Translations under genes and position numbers: made by a program | Notes under the pieces: model-generated | Seen by the model: the letters and a program-made list of their open reading frames with translations, nothing else | Databases searched by the model: none | What the model was told of the DNA's origin: nothing | Source: Plantimonas leprariae | GTDB taxonomy: Bacteria; Pseudomonadota; Alphaproteobacteria; Rhizobiales; Rhizobiaceae | Assembly: GCF_008802405.1 (NCBI RefSeq) | Contig: NZ_VZDO01000024.1 | Coordinates: 1 to 64,000 of the forward strand | Length of the DNA stretch: 64,000 bases | Direction: 5' to 3' | Shown here: positions 15,004 to 23,834 of the stretch, piece after piece | How positions within the stretch are numbered: the first letter of the stretch is position 1 | Layout: each line of letters begins with the position of its first letter

Positions 15004-15957
15004 ATGCCCTACCGCCTCGTGAAGGGACGCTACCGGGTCGTCAACTATGCGCCGGACGGCGACACGATCCGCTTCGAGCCCGACGACCGCACCGCGCTCG
15101 GCTTGCTTCTCGGCGAGGCGCGCTTCAACGCCCCCGGCCATGTCCCGCTGCGGCTCGAGGGCGTCGACGCCCTAGAGAGCCATTACTCGCCGCCGTCCGG
15201 GGGCGGCGCCTTGAGCCAGCCGATGCCGCTGGCGCGGGCCGCGACCGACTTCCTCCTCGACTTCGTCGGCGTCCGCGACGTCGCCTGGACGGCGGAGCGG
15301 CGGTCGATCGCGTCGGCCAACGACGGCGCCCCCGGGCACGTCCTCACCCGCTCCGTCGACAAGTACGGGCGCGTCATCGCCTTCGCCTTCGCGGGGCCAG
15401 CCGACGAGGAGGACGGCGACGACGTGTTCCTCGATGCCACCGGGCTGGCGGCGAGCTACAACCAGGCGACCCTCGCGGCGGGCCTCGTCTACCCGACCTT
15501 CTACTGGGGACTCTTCGCCGACCTGCGGAACGCGCTGGCGGCGACCGCGAGGCAGGCGCGCGCGGAAGGGAAGGGCGTCTTCGCCGGGGACAGGACGCAG
15601 TCCGGTGTGCGGGTGTCGTCGCTGGCCTCCGTCACCGACGATGCGGTGATCCTGCCCAAGCTCTTCCGCCGCCTGTCGGACTTTCTCGTCGCGACGGGGA
15701 CGGTCGAGGGGTTCCGCGCCGCGCTCGAGGCGAACCGGGAGCCGGTGCTCGACCTGACGGCCAGCAACTTCACCCACTTCGACACCTTCGTCGAGCAGGA
15801 CGGCGACATCGTCCGGATGACGCGGCTGCCCGAGGAACTCGTCTTCGACCCGATGCCGAACCGCGCGACCGCGAGCCTCGGGGCGATGCTGGAGACGGCG
15901 TCGACCGGACGGGACGTCCGCGACGAAGCCGTTGTCGTCGACGAAAGGACGGCGTGA
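15004..15957 (+). CDS. Thermonuclease (SNase-like) family protein
   Basis: This 317-residue protein has the staphylococcal-nuclease fold signature near its start: PDGDTIRF (about 18-25) with the metal-site Asp, then RLEGVDALESH where the family has RLxGIDAPE. DKYGRVIAF near residue 120 fits the RYGR element. There is no signal peptide, so it should act in the cytoplasm. The C-terminal 100 residues (LASVTDDAVILPKLFRRLSDF through PMPNRATASLG, read in parts) are an extra domain I do not recognise. AGGAT lies just before the ATG. No operon partners are evident. Confidence 0.75.
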   Translation: MPYRLVKGRYRVVNYAPDGDTIRFEPDDRTALGLLLGEARFNAPGHVPLRLEGVDALESHYSPPSGGGALSQPMPLARAATDFLLDFVGVRDVAWTAERRSIASANDGAPGHVLTRSVDKYGRVIAFAFAGPADEEDGDDVFLDATGLAASYNQATLAAGLVYPTFYWGLFADLRNALAATARQARAEGKGVFAGDRTQSGVRVSSLASVTDDAVILPKLFRRLSDFLVATGTVEGFRAALEANREPVLDLTASNFTHFDTFVEQDGDIVRMTRLPEELVFDPMPNRATASLGAMLETASTGRDVRDEAVVVDERTA

Positions 15958-16303
15958 ACCTCTATCCGAGGGGAGCCGGCGCGACGGTCGACGTCGGGGA
16001 TGGGCCCCGGCCGCCGCGAACGAGTGAGGTCCCCCCATACCCGCTCCGCACCCCAACGACGTCGACATGCAGGCAATCGATTGGCTCGCCGAACGACCCC
16101 CTCTCGCTTCGCGCTCGCACGCCACGCATGGACACCCAAGCATTGAGCACGCACCCGGCATCCGGGCGACCGGGATCGGGTCGGATGCCCTGGTCGCGGC
16201 GGCGTGCCTCCCGACCGTCCCGCGATCGGATCGCATGGAGCTTGCGCTGAATCCAAAGGTGGCTAACTTCGCCCGTGTGTCAGTCGCGTGAAGGGGGACG
16301 CCG
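15958..16303. other. Gene-free stretch
   Basis: No convincing frame, RNA structure or repeat was seen in these 346 bases. The promoter of the following small gene should lie near the right end. Confidence 0.5.
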
Positions 16304-16534
16304 ATGGCCGATATCGAGGAGATCGCCCGGACGGTCGCGCTGTATGCCGTTCCGGGCATGAAGCCGAAGGATCTCGTCGCGAAGGTGCGCGAGCGCCATC
16401 CGGGTGCGAGCAAGAAGGAGATCAGCCGTGGAGCCTTCTTCGCCGTGATCCTCGCCGCCGAGGCCGATCCGCACAAGGCCTCGGCCCTGCACGACCTGGC
16501 GATCGCCTCGCGGGTCGGGGTCGCCCTGCACTGA
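16304..16534 (+). CDS. Small helical hypothetical protein
   Basis: This 76-residue, mostly helical and charged protein begins MADIEEIARTVALYAVPGMKP, with KDLVAKVRERHPGASKKEIS and AFFAVILAAEADPHKA following. The middle resembles a small DNA- or protein-binding helical bundle, but I cannot name the family. A clear AAGGGGG site lies 7 bases before the ATG. It precedes the dehalogenase gene by 97 bases in the same direction, so co-expression is possible. Confidence 0.7.
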   Translation: MADIEEIARTVALYAVPGMKPKDLVAKVRERHPGASKKEISRGAFFAVILAAEADPHKASALHDLAIASRVGVALH

Positions 16535-16631
16535 GGCCCGTCGGGAGCTGGCGTTTCCGCCGGGCATGCGACGCGGCGGCGCCGTTCGTCCTCCGCGGGA
16601 TCTCGCCCGCGGCCTGAGAAAGCCGCCCGCC

Positions 16632-17504
16632 ATGCCGACCTCCGGCCTTGTGTCCGTTCGCGGACAGGTCATGCACTGCCTGGAGACGGGAAGCGGCGCG
16701 CCGATCCTGTTCCTGCACGGCAACCCGACCTCGTCCGAGCTCTGGCGGAACGTCATGCCGTGGCTCGCCGACCGGGGGTGGTGCATCGCGCCCGACTTGA
16801 TCGGCATGGGACGCTCCTCGAAGCCCGACATCGCGTACCGCTTCGCCGACCACGCCGCTTTCCTCGAAGGCCTGATCGACAGCTTGAACCTCGATCGGAT
16901 GGCGATCGTCACCCACGACTGGGGCGTCGCGCTGGGCGCCGACCTCGTCGCCCGGCATCCGGACCGCGTCCGCGCCTTTGCCTTCATGGAGGGGCGTCTC
17001 GAACCCTTGCCGGGTTGGGACGCCTTCGACGAGGGCGGTCGCTCGCTGTTCCGGCGTTTCCGCACTCCGGGCGAGGGCGAGCGGCTGATCCTCGTGGAGA
17101 ACATGCTGGTCGAGGTCATCCTGCAAGCCGGGACCGAGCGGGCGCTGACGGTCGACGAGCTCGACGCCTACCGGGCGCCGTACCCCGATGCGCGCTCGCG
17201 TCTGCCTTTGTTGCAATGGACGCGCGAGATCCCGGTCGGCGGCGAGCCGGAGGATGTCGCGGCGCGGATGACAGCGGCATTCGAAGCCCTCCGGGCGTCC
17301 GAGATGCCCAAGCTCGCGCTGCACGCATCGCCCGGCGCCGTGATCGGACCTGGCGACGTGGCACGATGGCGGGCATGCCTGCCGAACTTCGCCGCCCGCC
17401 ACGTCGGCGCGGGGCGGCACTTCCTTCCGCACGACCAGCCGGACGCGATCGGTCGAACGCTGCGGGAATGGACCCACCGAAGCGACGGTTTCCGAACGCG
17501 ATGA
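16632..17504 (+). CDS. Haloalkane dehalogenase (DhaA/LinB type)
   Basis: This 290-residue alpha/beta hydrolase should split carbon-halogen bonds by hydrolysis (EC 3.8.1.5). The HGNPTSSELWRN motif supplies halide-binding Asn31. The nucleophile is Asp96 in THDWG, with Trp97 as the second halide ligand. The acid is Glu120 (FMEGR), as in the HLD-II subfamily, and His263 (GRHFLPHDQPD) completes the triad. The length matches the 290-310 residues usual for the family. ATG 16632 starts the first beta strand. It is not adjacent to other degradation genes, so the natural substrate is unknown. All key residues are intact. Confidence 0.9.
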   Translation: MPTSGLVSVRGQVMHCLETGSGAPILFLHGNPTSSELWRNVMPWLADRGWCIAPDLIGMGRSSKPDIAYRFADHAAFLEGLIDSLNLDRMAIVTHDWGVALGADLVARHPDRVRAFAFMEGRLEPLPGWDAFDEGGRSLFRRFRTPGEGERLILVENMLVEVILQAGTERALTVDELDAYRAPYPDARSRLPLLQWTREIPVGGEPEDVAARMTAAFEALRASEMPKLALHASPGAVIGPGDVARWRACLPNFAARHVGAGRHFLPHDQPDAIGRTLREWTHRSDGFRTR

Positions 17505-17705
17505 CTCCGGCCCGGGCTCGCGGCTGGGATCGCGTTCGGATCGGCCGGCGTCGTCTGAACGATCAAAGCGTCGCTGGGAGCCGATTCCGGGAAGGCCTTG
17601 CGCGTCGCGGCGTCTCGGATGGCGCGGGTGTCTTCGCCGTCGGGGTGACCGCGTCTTCCCGATCCGGTACCCAATGCGGGCGGATGCCTTCTCCGGAGCC
17701 GAGGC

Positions 17706-18131
17706 TCAGTGCGGCCGTGCCCTTTGCTTGAGCGGGTCCGGCTTCCTGCCCTCTGGCAGCAGAACATGGAGGCGATCATGGATCAACTCGGCCGAGAAGG
17801 GCTTGCGCAGGAAGATCGCCCCTTCCGGCAGGACGCCGGGGTCCGGGTTCGCCATGCCGGACGACACCAGGATGCCGATCGCCGGCCAGCGCTCCGCCGT
17901 CAGCCGCGCGAGATCGAAGCCGTCGCGGCCGCCGGGCATCTGCACGTCCGTGAACAGGAGCGTGATCTCGTCGGCGTACTCGACGAGGATGGCCTCGGCG
18001 GCGTCGACGTCGCGCGCCTCGAGCGGCCGGAACCCCGCATCCGAAAGGATGTCGAGCGCGTCCATGAGGATCAGCGGATCGTCGTCGACGACGAGGGCGA
18101 AGGGGCGGCGGTCGTCGGGGGCGTCGGTCAT
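17706..18131 (-). CDS. Single-domain response regulator
   Basis: This 141-residue receiver without output domain has acidic residues Asp16-18 (VVDDDP), phospho-acceptor Asp62 (LFTDVQMPG) and Lys110 (LRKPFS). The tail is Pro/Arg-rich (LLPEGRKPDPLKQRARP). It is divergent from a second single-domain regulator at 18401, with 269 bases between them. No kinase is adjacent on its own strand; the 1277-residue HWE kinase starts 755 bases to the right. Its role as a relay or sink for one of the HWE kinases is inferred. Confidence 0.88.
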   Translation of the reverse strand: MTDAPDDRRPFALVVDDDPLILMDALDILSDAGFRPLEARDVDAAEAILVEYADEITLLFTDVQMPGGRDGFDLARLTAERWPAIGILVSSGMANPDPGVLPEGAIFLRKPFSAELIHDRLHVLLPEGRKPDPLKQRARPH

Positions 18132-18238
18132 CGTCGCGTCAATGCCAAGTCGCTGTTTTGGTTGCCGTTGCCGACCCGGCTCCGTATTCCGTAAAGGGCA
18201 GCGGCAGGCTCCCGCCGGACACGCCATGCCGTCTGAAG

Positions 18239-18324
18239 CCGTTCCGGGAACGGTTCGGCGGAACCCGGCACGCGGCACCGCCCGCGGGCCGATCGTCGCG
18301 TCGCTCCGACCGACGGAACGTTCC
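18239..18324. promoter_or_regulatory. GGAAC/GTTCC palindromes between divergent response regulators
   Basis: CCGTTCCGGGAACGG (18239-18253) and GGAACGTTCC (18315-18324) are palindromic. Reading leftward, GGAAC (18245-18241), a 17-base spacer and CGTG (18223-18220) come one base short of the alphaproteobacterial EcfG general-stress consensus GGAAC-N16/17-CGTT. This would serve the gene at 17706-18131. The match is weak. Confidence 0.3.
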
Positions 18325-18400
18325 CGATGCCAACCACTTGTCGTGGAATGAGTTTTTCATTCATCGCCCCGCGCCGTCCTCCGACCGGGGGATCGTCCAC

Positions 18401-18778
18401 GTGCCGTTGCGGATCCTGATCGTTGAGGACGAGCCGCTGATCGCACTCGACCTGCAAGCCATCCTCGAGGACGCCGGACACGAGGTCGTCGGGTTCGCGA
18501 CGGACTTGCACAGGGCGCTCGAGGTGGCGTCCGCATACGTGAACCTCGACCTCGCCCTCATGGACGTCGACTTGGCCGGCGGCGTCGACGGTGTCGAGAC
18601 GGCGCGACGGCTGCGCGAAGAGCACGACGTCGCCGCCCTGTTCGTCAGCGGCCGGCTGACCGACGAGGTACGCGCCCGGTCGGCCGGGTCGCGGCCCGTC
18701 GGCTTCGTCGGCAAGCCATTCACCGACGGCCAGATCCTCCTGGCACTCGCGAACCTGCCCGAACGGGCGAGGTCGTAA
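18401..18778 (+). CDS. Single-domain response regulator
   Basis: This 125-residue receiver starts at GTG 18401, seven bases after GGGGGA. It has Glu9-Asp10 (IVEDEP), phospho-acceptor Asp55 (LALMDVDLAGG) and a Lys in FVGKPF. The motif DVDLAGGVDGVETARRL is typical of receivers found with HWE kinases. The large kinase begins 107 bases downstream in the same direction, so these two probably form a system. There is no DNA-binding domain, so output must go through another protein or phosphotransfer. Confidence 0.88.
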   Translation: MPLRILIVEDEPLIALDLQAILEDAGHEVVGFATDLHRALEVASAYVNLDLALMDVDLAGGVDGVETARRLREEHDVAALFVSGRLTDEVRARSAGSRPVGFVGKPFTDGQILLALANLPERARS

Positions 18779-18885
18779 GGCGTCTGTTAAAAAAAAGCCT
18801 TCATCCCGCCGTCACGGTCGGCTAGCGTCCTCCCCGGCGCGCCCGGGGGTCGGGGCGACGCAGCTTTCTGACGGGTCCAAGGATT

Positions 18886-21800
18886 TTGACGACACACGAT
18901 CCGGTTCTCGGCCGGGACGAGCGGCTGGGCGCGCTGCACGGTTACCGGGTCCTGGACACGCCGCCGGAACGCGGCTTCGACGATGTCGTGACCTTGGCGA
19001 CCCAGCTCTGCGACATGCCCGTCGCCCTCGTCAGCCTCGTCGACCGCCGCCGGCAATGGTTCAAGGCACGCGTCGGCTTCGAGCCGTGCGAGACGGATCT
19101 CGACAGCTCGGTCTGCCGGCACGCGCTCGGGACCGCGGAGATCCTCGAGATCGACGACCTGACGGCGGACCCGCGCACGCGCGACAACCCCCTCGTCACG
19201 GGCGAGCCGTACATCCGCTTCTACGCCGGAGCGCCGCTGAACACCGCCGAGGGCCTGACGCTCGGCACGCTCTGCGTCATCGACACCGTGCCGCGTCCGG
19301 GCGGCCTGACGGCGCCGCAGCGGGTCGGTCTCCGGGCGCTCGCGAACCAGGTCATGGCGCAGCTCGACCTGCGCCGCGCCGTCACGCAGCGCGACGACTC
19401 CATGCGGGAGCGCGAGGCGGACCGACAGGTGGCGCTGACCGAGGCCGCCCGCCTCGAGACGATGATCGCGACGCAGCAGGCCGTCGCCGCCGCGGAGGCG
19501 GATCTCGGGTCGGTGTTCCAAGCCGTCGTCGACGGCGCGCTGCGCGTCGTGGACGCCGCCGACGGCGCGGTGGTGGAACTGCGGGACGGCGACGACCTCG
19601 TCTACGACACGGTGTCGGGCACGTCGGCCCGCCACAAGGGCATCCGCCTGCCCGTCGGCAGGACGCTGTCCGGCAAGGCGGTGCTTGCCGAGCGGCCGAT
19701 GCATTGCGCGGACACGGAAGCCGACCCCTCGATGAACCATGCCCTGGCCATCGGGCTCGGCATCCGCTCGATGGTGGTGGTGCCGGTGACGCGCCGCGGC
19801 GAGCCGATCGGCGCCTTGAAGGTGCAGTCAGCGAAGGCCGACGCCTTCTCGCCCCGCGACGTCGTGATGATGCAGATGCTCGCCGGGCTCGTCGCGTCCG
19901 CTGTCAGTGACGTCGCCGAGGTCAAGTCGCAGCGGGCGCTGAGGCAGGCCGAGGTCCGCTACCGCCAGACCTTCGAAAGCGTCACCGAGTTCGGCGTGGT
20001 CGTCACCGACCGCGACGGCACGGTCACCGACTGGAACGCCGGGGCCGAGCGCATCTTCGGCTGGACGGCGGAGGAGATCCGCGGCACCGACGCCGAACGC
20101 TTCTTTACGCCCGAGGACCGCGCCATCGACCGGATCGGCGCCGAGATGCGGGCGTCGCTCCGGGGTGGCAGCGCCGTGGACGAGCGCTGGCATCTTCGGA
20201 AGGACGGCTCGCGCTTCTACGCCAGCGGCAACATGATGCCGCTCCGGGACGATGACGGCGAGCACCTCGGCTTCATCAAGATCGTCCGCGACCGCACCGA
20301 ACAGCACCTAGCGGGACTGCAACTTGACGAGACCCGGAGGGCGCTCGAGGGCAGCGAGGCCAAGTGGCGTGGCCTGTTCCAGAACCTCCAGGAGGGCTTC
20401 GTCCTCGGCCGGGTCGTCCGCGACGCGGACGGCCGGATCGTCGACTGGCGCTACGAGGAGGTGAACCGGGCCTGGGCTGACCTCGTCGGCATCGAACCCA
20501 CCACCGTCGTCGGGCGCACCGTGCGCGAGGTGATCCCCGGCGTCGAGGACGAATGGGTGAACGAATTCGCCGACGTGGTTAAGACCGGGACCGCGATCCG
20601 CTTCACGCGGCAGGTCGGCTCGCTGCAACGCTGGTACGACGGCGTCGCGCAGGCGGTCGGCGGCGACCGCTTCACCGTGATATTCCTCGAGACCACGGAG
20701 CGCGTCCTCGCCGAGCGACGTCGCGAGGCGCTGCGCGAGCTCGGCGACGCGCTGCTCGACCTCGACGACCCGGACGCGATCTCCGGCGCGGCCGCGGCGA
20801 TCCTCGGCCGGGCGCTCGGGGTCGGCTGGGTCGGCTACGGCGTCGTGGAGGCTGACGGCGAGACCTTCGTCGTCCCGGCGGACTGGACGGCGGACGGCTA
20901 TCCGAGCCTCGCCGGCACCTACCGCATGGACGACTACGGCGGCTACGCCGAGGACTTGCGGCAGGGACGGACCGTGGTCATCCCGGACATCCGCCTCGAT
21001 CCGCGCACCGCCGGCAACACGGGACCGCTGGAAGGCGTCGCGGTCCGTAGCCTGGTCAACCTGCCGATCGTCGAGCGGGGGCGGACGGTCGCGATCCTCT
21101 ACGTCAACGACGACCATCCCCGGGAGTGGACGGACGCGGAGGTGGAGTTCCTGCGCGACGCCGCGGGCCGGACCCGCGCGGGGGTCGAACGGCGCCGGGC
21201 CGCGAAGGCACTGGCGGAAAGCCAGGCCGTGACCGTCGCCAGCGAGACGAAGTGGCGGAGCCTGTTCGAGACTTTGCAGGAAGGCTTCGGCCTCGGCACG
21301 GTCGTCCGAGACGCCGGGGGCCGGATCGTCGACTGGCGCTACGACGAGGTGAACGCGGCCTGGGGACGTCTGGTCGGCGTCGATGCGGGCTCCCTCGTCG
21401 GCCGGACCGTCCGCGAGGTCTTCCCGGGGATCGAGGACGAATGGGTGGAAGGGCTCGGCGGAGTCGTCGACACGGGCGAGGCGAGGCCGTTCACGGGCCG
21501 CGTCGGCATCCTCGGTCGGTTCTACGAGGGTGTCGCGCAGCCGAGGGGGCCCGAGACGTTCACCACGATCTTCGTGGACGTCACCGAGCGCGTCGAGCGC
21601 GAGCGTCGGCAGGATGCGCTGCTGCGGCTCGGCGACGCGCTGCGCACCTTGACCGACCGGCAGGCGATCACCGAGGCGGCGGCGGAATGCCTGGCCAGCG
21701 GCATCGAGGCGAGCCGGACGGGCTTCGCCAGCTTCGACGGCACGACCGACGTCGCGGACGTCCTCGCCGACCGATGCGCGCCGGGGGTCCCGAGCGTCGT

Positions 21801-22719
21801 CGGACGGCACAGGCTCCGCGACTTCGGCACCCACGTCGACGCGCTGAAGGCCGGCGGGACGATCGCCGTCGACGACGTCGGGACGGATCCCCGCACCGCG
21901 TCGGGGGTCGGGGCGCTGCGGGCGATCAAGGTCGAGGCCTTCCTGAACCTTCCGGTGATCGACCGCGGCGAGTTCGCCGCGCTCGTCTTCGTCAACCAGG
22001 ACCGCCCGTACGCCTGGTCCCGGGACGAACTCGAATTCGTCCGGCAAGTGGGTGACCGGGCGCAGGCCGCCGTCGCCAGGATCGCGGCCGAGGAGCGGCG
22101 CGTCCTGATGAACCAAGAGCTGGCCCACCGCCTGAAGAACAACCTCGCGCTCGTCTCCTCCATCGTCACGCAGACGCTGCGGAGCGCACCGGACATGGGA
22201 TCGGCGCGCAAGACCCTCTCGGACCGCATTCAGACCCTGTCCAAGGCCCACGACGTGCTGATGACCGGGCGGCGGGACGCAGCGGCCGTACGCGAGGTGA
22301 TCCGTTCCGCGGTGACGCTGCACGACGACGGCGACCGGTTGCGGCTCAAGGGACCGAAGGTCGGCCTCGGACCGAGGGCGGCGCTGACGTTGGCGCTGAT
22401 CTGCCATGAGCTGGCGACCAACGCGGGCAAGTACGGCGCCCTGTCGGCCGCCGGCGGCCACGTCGACGTATCGTGGTCGGTCGCCGCCGACCCGGAGACG
22501 AGGCGACCCGTCCTGACCTTCGAGTGGCGCGAGGTCGGCGGCCCGCCCGTCACGCCGCCCGATCGCAAGAGCTTCGGGACGCGGCTCATCGAGATGGGCC
22601 TGTCGGGAACCACGGGCGGCACGGCGGCGCTCGACTACGCGTCGGACGGCCTGCGCTGCCGCATCACGGCGTCGCTCGCCGAGTTGCAGGCGGAGGACGA
22701 GATCGAAGCTCGGGACTGA
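18886..22719 (+). CDS. Large HWE-family sensor kinase with duplicated PAS-GAF modules
   Basis: This 1277-residue cytoplasmic kinase reads GAF (about 10-160), GAF (188-341), PAS (350-473), PAS (485-605), GAF (611-765), PAS (781-902), GAF (906-1065), then an HWE core. The phospho-acceptor is His1081 (ELAHRLKN) and the N-box is HELATNAGKYGALS. The PAS-GAF unit at 485-765 is repeated at 781-1065: both contain LQEGF, GRIVDWRY and the EVN-AW stretch. The 659-residue kinase at 12215 has the same plan with one unit. TTG 18886 is preceded by AAGGA. The neighbouring receiver at 18401 is the likely partner. Confidence 0.9.
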   Translation: MTTHDPVLGRDERLGALHGYRVLDTPPERGFDDVVTLATQLCDMPVALVSLVDRRRQWFKARVGFEPCETDLDSSVCRHALGTAEILEIDDLTADPRTRDNPLVTGEPYIRFYAGAPLNTAEGLTLGTLCVIDTVPRPGGLTAPQRVGLRALANQVMAQLDLRRAVTQRDDSMREREADRQVALTEAARLETMIATQQAVAAAEADLGSVFQAVVDGALRVVDAADGAVVELRDGDDLVYDTVSGTSARHKGIRLPVGRTLSGKAVLAERPMHCADTEADPSMNHALAIGLGIRSMVVVPVTRRGEPIGALKVQSAKADAFSPRDVVMMQMLAGLVASAVSDVAEVKSQRALRQAEVRYRQTFESVTEFGVVVTDRDGTVTDWNAGAERIFGWTAEEIRGTDAERFFTPEDRAIDRIGAEMRASLRGGSAVDERWHLRKDGSRFYASGNMMPLRDDDGEHLGFIKIVRDRTEQHLAGLQLDETRRALEGSEAKWRGLFQNLQEGFVLGRVVRDADGRIVDWRYEEVNRAWADLVGIEPTTVVGRTVREVIPGVEDEWVNEFADVVKTGTAIRFTRQVGSLQRWYDGVAQAVGGDRFTVIFLETTERVLAERRREALRELGDALLDLDDPDAISGAAAAILGRALGVGWVGYGVVEADGETFVVPADWTADGYPSLAGTYRMDDYGGYAEDLRQGRTVVIPDIRLDPRTAGNTGPLEGVAVRSLVNLPIVERGRTVAILYVNDDHPREWTDAEVEFLRDAAGRTRAGVERRRAAKALAESQAVTVASETKWRSLFETLQEGFGLGTVVRDAGGRIVDWRYDEVNAAWGRLVGVDAGSLVGRTVREVFPGIEDEWVEGLGGVVDTGEARPFTGRVGILGRFYEGVAQPRGPETFTTIFVDVTERVERERRQDALLRLGDALRTLTDRQAITEAAAECLASGIEASRTGFASFDGTTDVADVLADRCAPGVPSVVGRHRLRDFGTHVDALKAGGTIAVDDVGTDPRTASGVGALRAIKVEAFLNLPVIDRGEFAALVFVNQDRPYAWSRDELEFVRQVGDRAQAAVARIAAEERRVLMNQELAHRLKNNLALVSSIVTQTLRSAPDMGSARKTLSDRIQTLSKAHDVLMTGRRDAAAVREVIRSAVTLHDDGDRLRLKGPKVGLGPRAALTLALICHELATNAGKYGALSAAGGHVDVSWSVAADPETRRPVLTFEWREVGGPPVTPPDRKSFGTRLIEMGLSGTTGGTAALDYASDGLRCRITASLAELQAEDEIEARD

Positions 22720-22837
22720 CGGCCGGGGGGCGTCGGAAGCGGCGAAGCATCGTTGCCTAATGAACCTCTGGGTGCGACGATCCTGCCAACATGATTGTTT
22801 GTCAGCGACTTGCGCCAAGAGCAGGGACAGGCCGACG

Positions 22838-23311
22838 ATGACTGGAACGACGACCGACGCGGTGGGGTCACCCGAACGGTTCGCCGACCTTTCCCTGCTT
22901 CCTCACTTGCTCTCCGTGTCGCGCTCAGTGCGACAGCTACTGGCGATGCGGCTCGTCGACCTCGACGTCGCGGTCGGGCAGGACCAGTTCCTCCTGTCGT
23001 TCGAGGACGACGGCCAAGTCTCCGTCGCCGAGATCGCCATCCGCCTGTCGGTCCGGGCCTCCACCGTGTCGAAGATGACCGACCGTCTCGCCGCGAAGGG
23101 TTGGGTCGTTCGCTCGGCCGACAACGAGGATGCCCGCCGGGTGCTGGTCCACCTCACCGACGAGGGCCGGGCGGCGCGCGACGCGGTGCTGCGCGTCGAG
23201 GCGGAGGTGGAGGCCGAGATCCTCGCCGCGCTCGCCGAGAAGACGGCTACCGTGTCCGCGCTGGCCGAGCTCGACGCCGTGGTCGCCAAGCGACTGCGAC
23301 GGCTGCGCTAG
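22838..23311 (+). CDS. MarR-family transcriptional regulator
   Basis: This 157-residue regulator has the MarR winged helix-turn-helix in the middle (VSVAEIAIRLSVRASTVSKM, then TDRLAAKGWVVRSADNEDARRVLVHLT). Flanking helices form the dimer interface. ATG 22838 follows AGGGACAGG. MarR proteins usually repress a nearby gene and lose grip on binding a phenolic or oxidised ligand. No divergent target stands beside it, so it may control itself or a distant gene. Its stop codon overlaps the stop of the convergent receiver within CTAG at 23308-23311. Confidence 0.88.
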   Translation: MTGTTTDAVGSPERFADLSLLPHLLSVSRSVRQLLAMRLVDLDVAVGQDQFLLSFEDDGQVSVAEIAIRLSVRASTVSKMTDRLAAKGWVVRSADNEDARRVLVHLTDEGRAARDAVLRVEAEVEAEILAALAEKTATVSALAELDAVVAKRLRRLR

Positions 23312-23697
23312 CCTTGCCCGTCGCGCTTCGGATCGAGGAGGACGCGCACCACCTCGTCGGGATCGGCGGGCTTGCGGTAGACCGGCACATCGTCGAGATC
23401 GGCCGGCAGGTACCAGTCGTCGTAGCCGGTGACGAACACCACCTGCACGCCCTTGGCCTTCAGCGCCTGCGCCACCGGGAACGACGTCTCGTCGCCGAGC
23501 CGCACGTCCAGCACCGCGGCGTCGACCCGTTCGGCCTCGACGATCGCCATCGCCGCCTCGACGTCCGGCACGGGGCCGAGCGCCGTGCCGCCCGCCTTGC
23601 GGACTGCCGCCGCCATTTCGGTTGCGAGGAAGTACTCGTCCTCGACCACGAGCACCCGCTTGCCCGCCAGGTCGGCGAAGTCGCTCGCGTCCGTCAT
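23308..23697 (-). CDS. Single-domain response regulator
   Basis: This 129-residue receiver has Asp20 in VVEDEYFLA, phospho-acceptor Asp64 (AVLDVRLGDE) and Lys109 (VYRKPAD). The EDEYFLA and DVRLGDE forms are common among receivers encoded beside HWE kinases. It is divergent from the 1472-residue kinase at 23835, with 137 bases between starts, and they may share a promoter region. ATG 23697 begins the domain; an upstream Met at 23742 would add 15 residues of no clear function. No output domain is present. Confidence 0.88.
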   Translation of the reverse strand: MTDASDFADLAGKRVLVVEDEYFLATEMAAAVRKAGGTALGPVPDVEAAMAIVEAERVDAAVLDVRLGDETSFPVAQALKAKGVQVVFVTGYDDWYLPADLDDVPVYRKPADPDEVVRVLLDPKRDGQG

Positions 23698-23834
23698 GCC
23701 GTCGTCCGTCGCTCCACGGGTCGCGCCCGACTTCCGAAGCATGGCATGGAACGCCCCGCCGGCGTCGTTGGCAACCCAGCCGGAACGGGGAATGATCGCA
23801 CCCGGCTACGCGGTGCGATCGACGGGGCGGCGCG

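Noticed and set aside
16632-17504. Epoxide hydrolase as alternative for the alpha/beta hydrolase
   Set aside because: HGNPTSSELWRN, HDWG and the Glu120 acid fit haloalkane dehalogenases; the cap Tyr pair of epoxide hydrolases is not apparent.
18778-18801. Terminator after the receiver at 18401
   Set aside because: AAGGC and GCCTT can pair but the stem is only five bases and the A-run lies in the loop.
20308-22818. 836-residue minus-strand frame opposite the large kinase
   Set aside because: It mirrors the codon bias of the real kinase on the plus strand and has no domain content. Similar mirrors lie at 6145-8019, 23694-26072, 26193-28271, 34655-35965 and 36243-38180.
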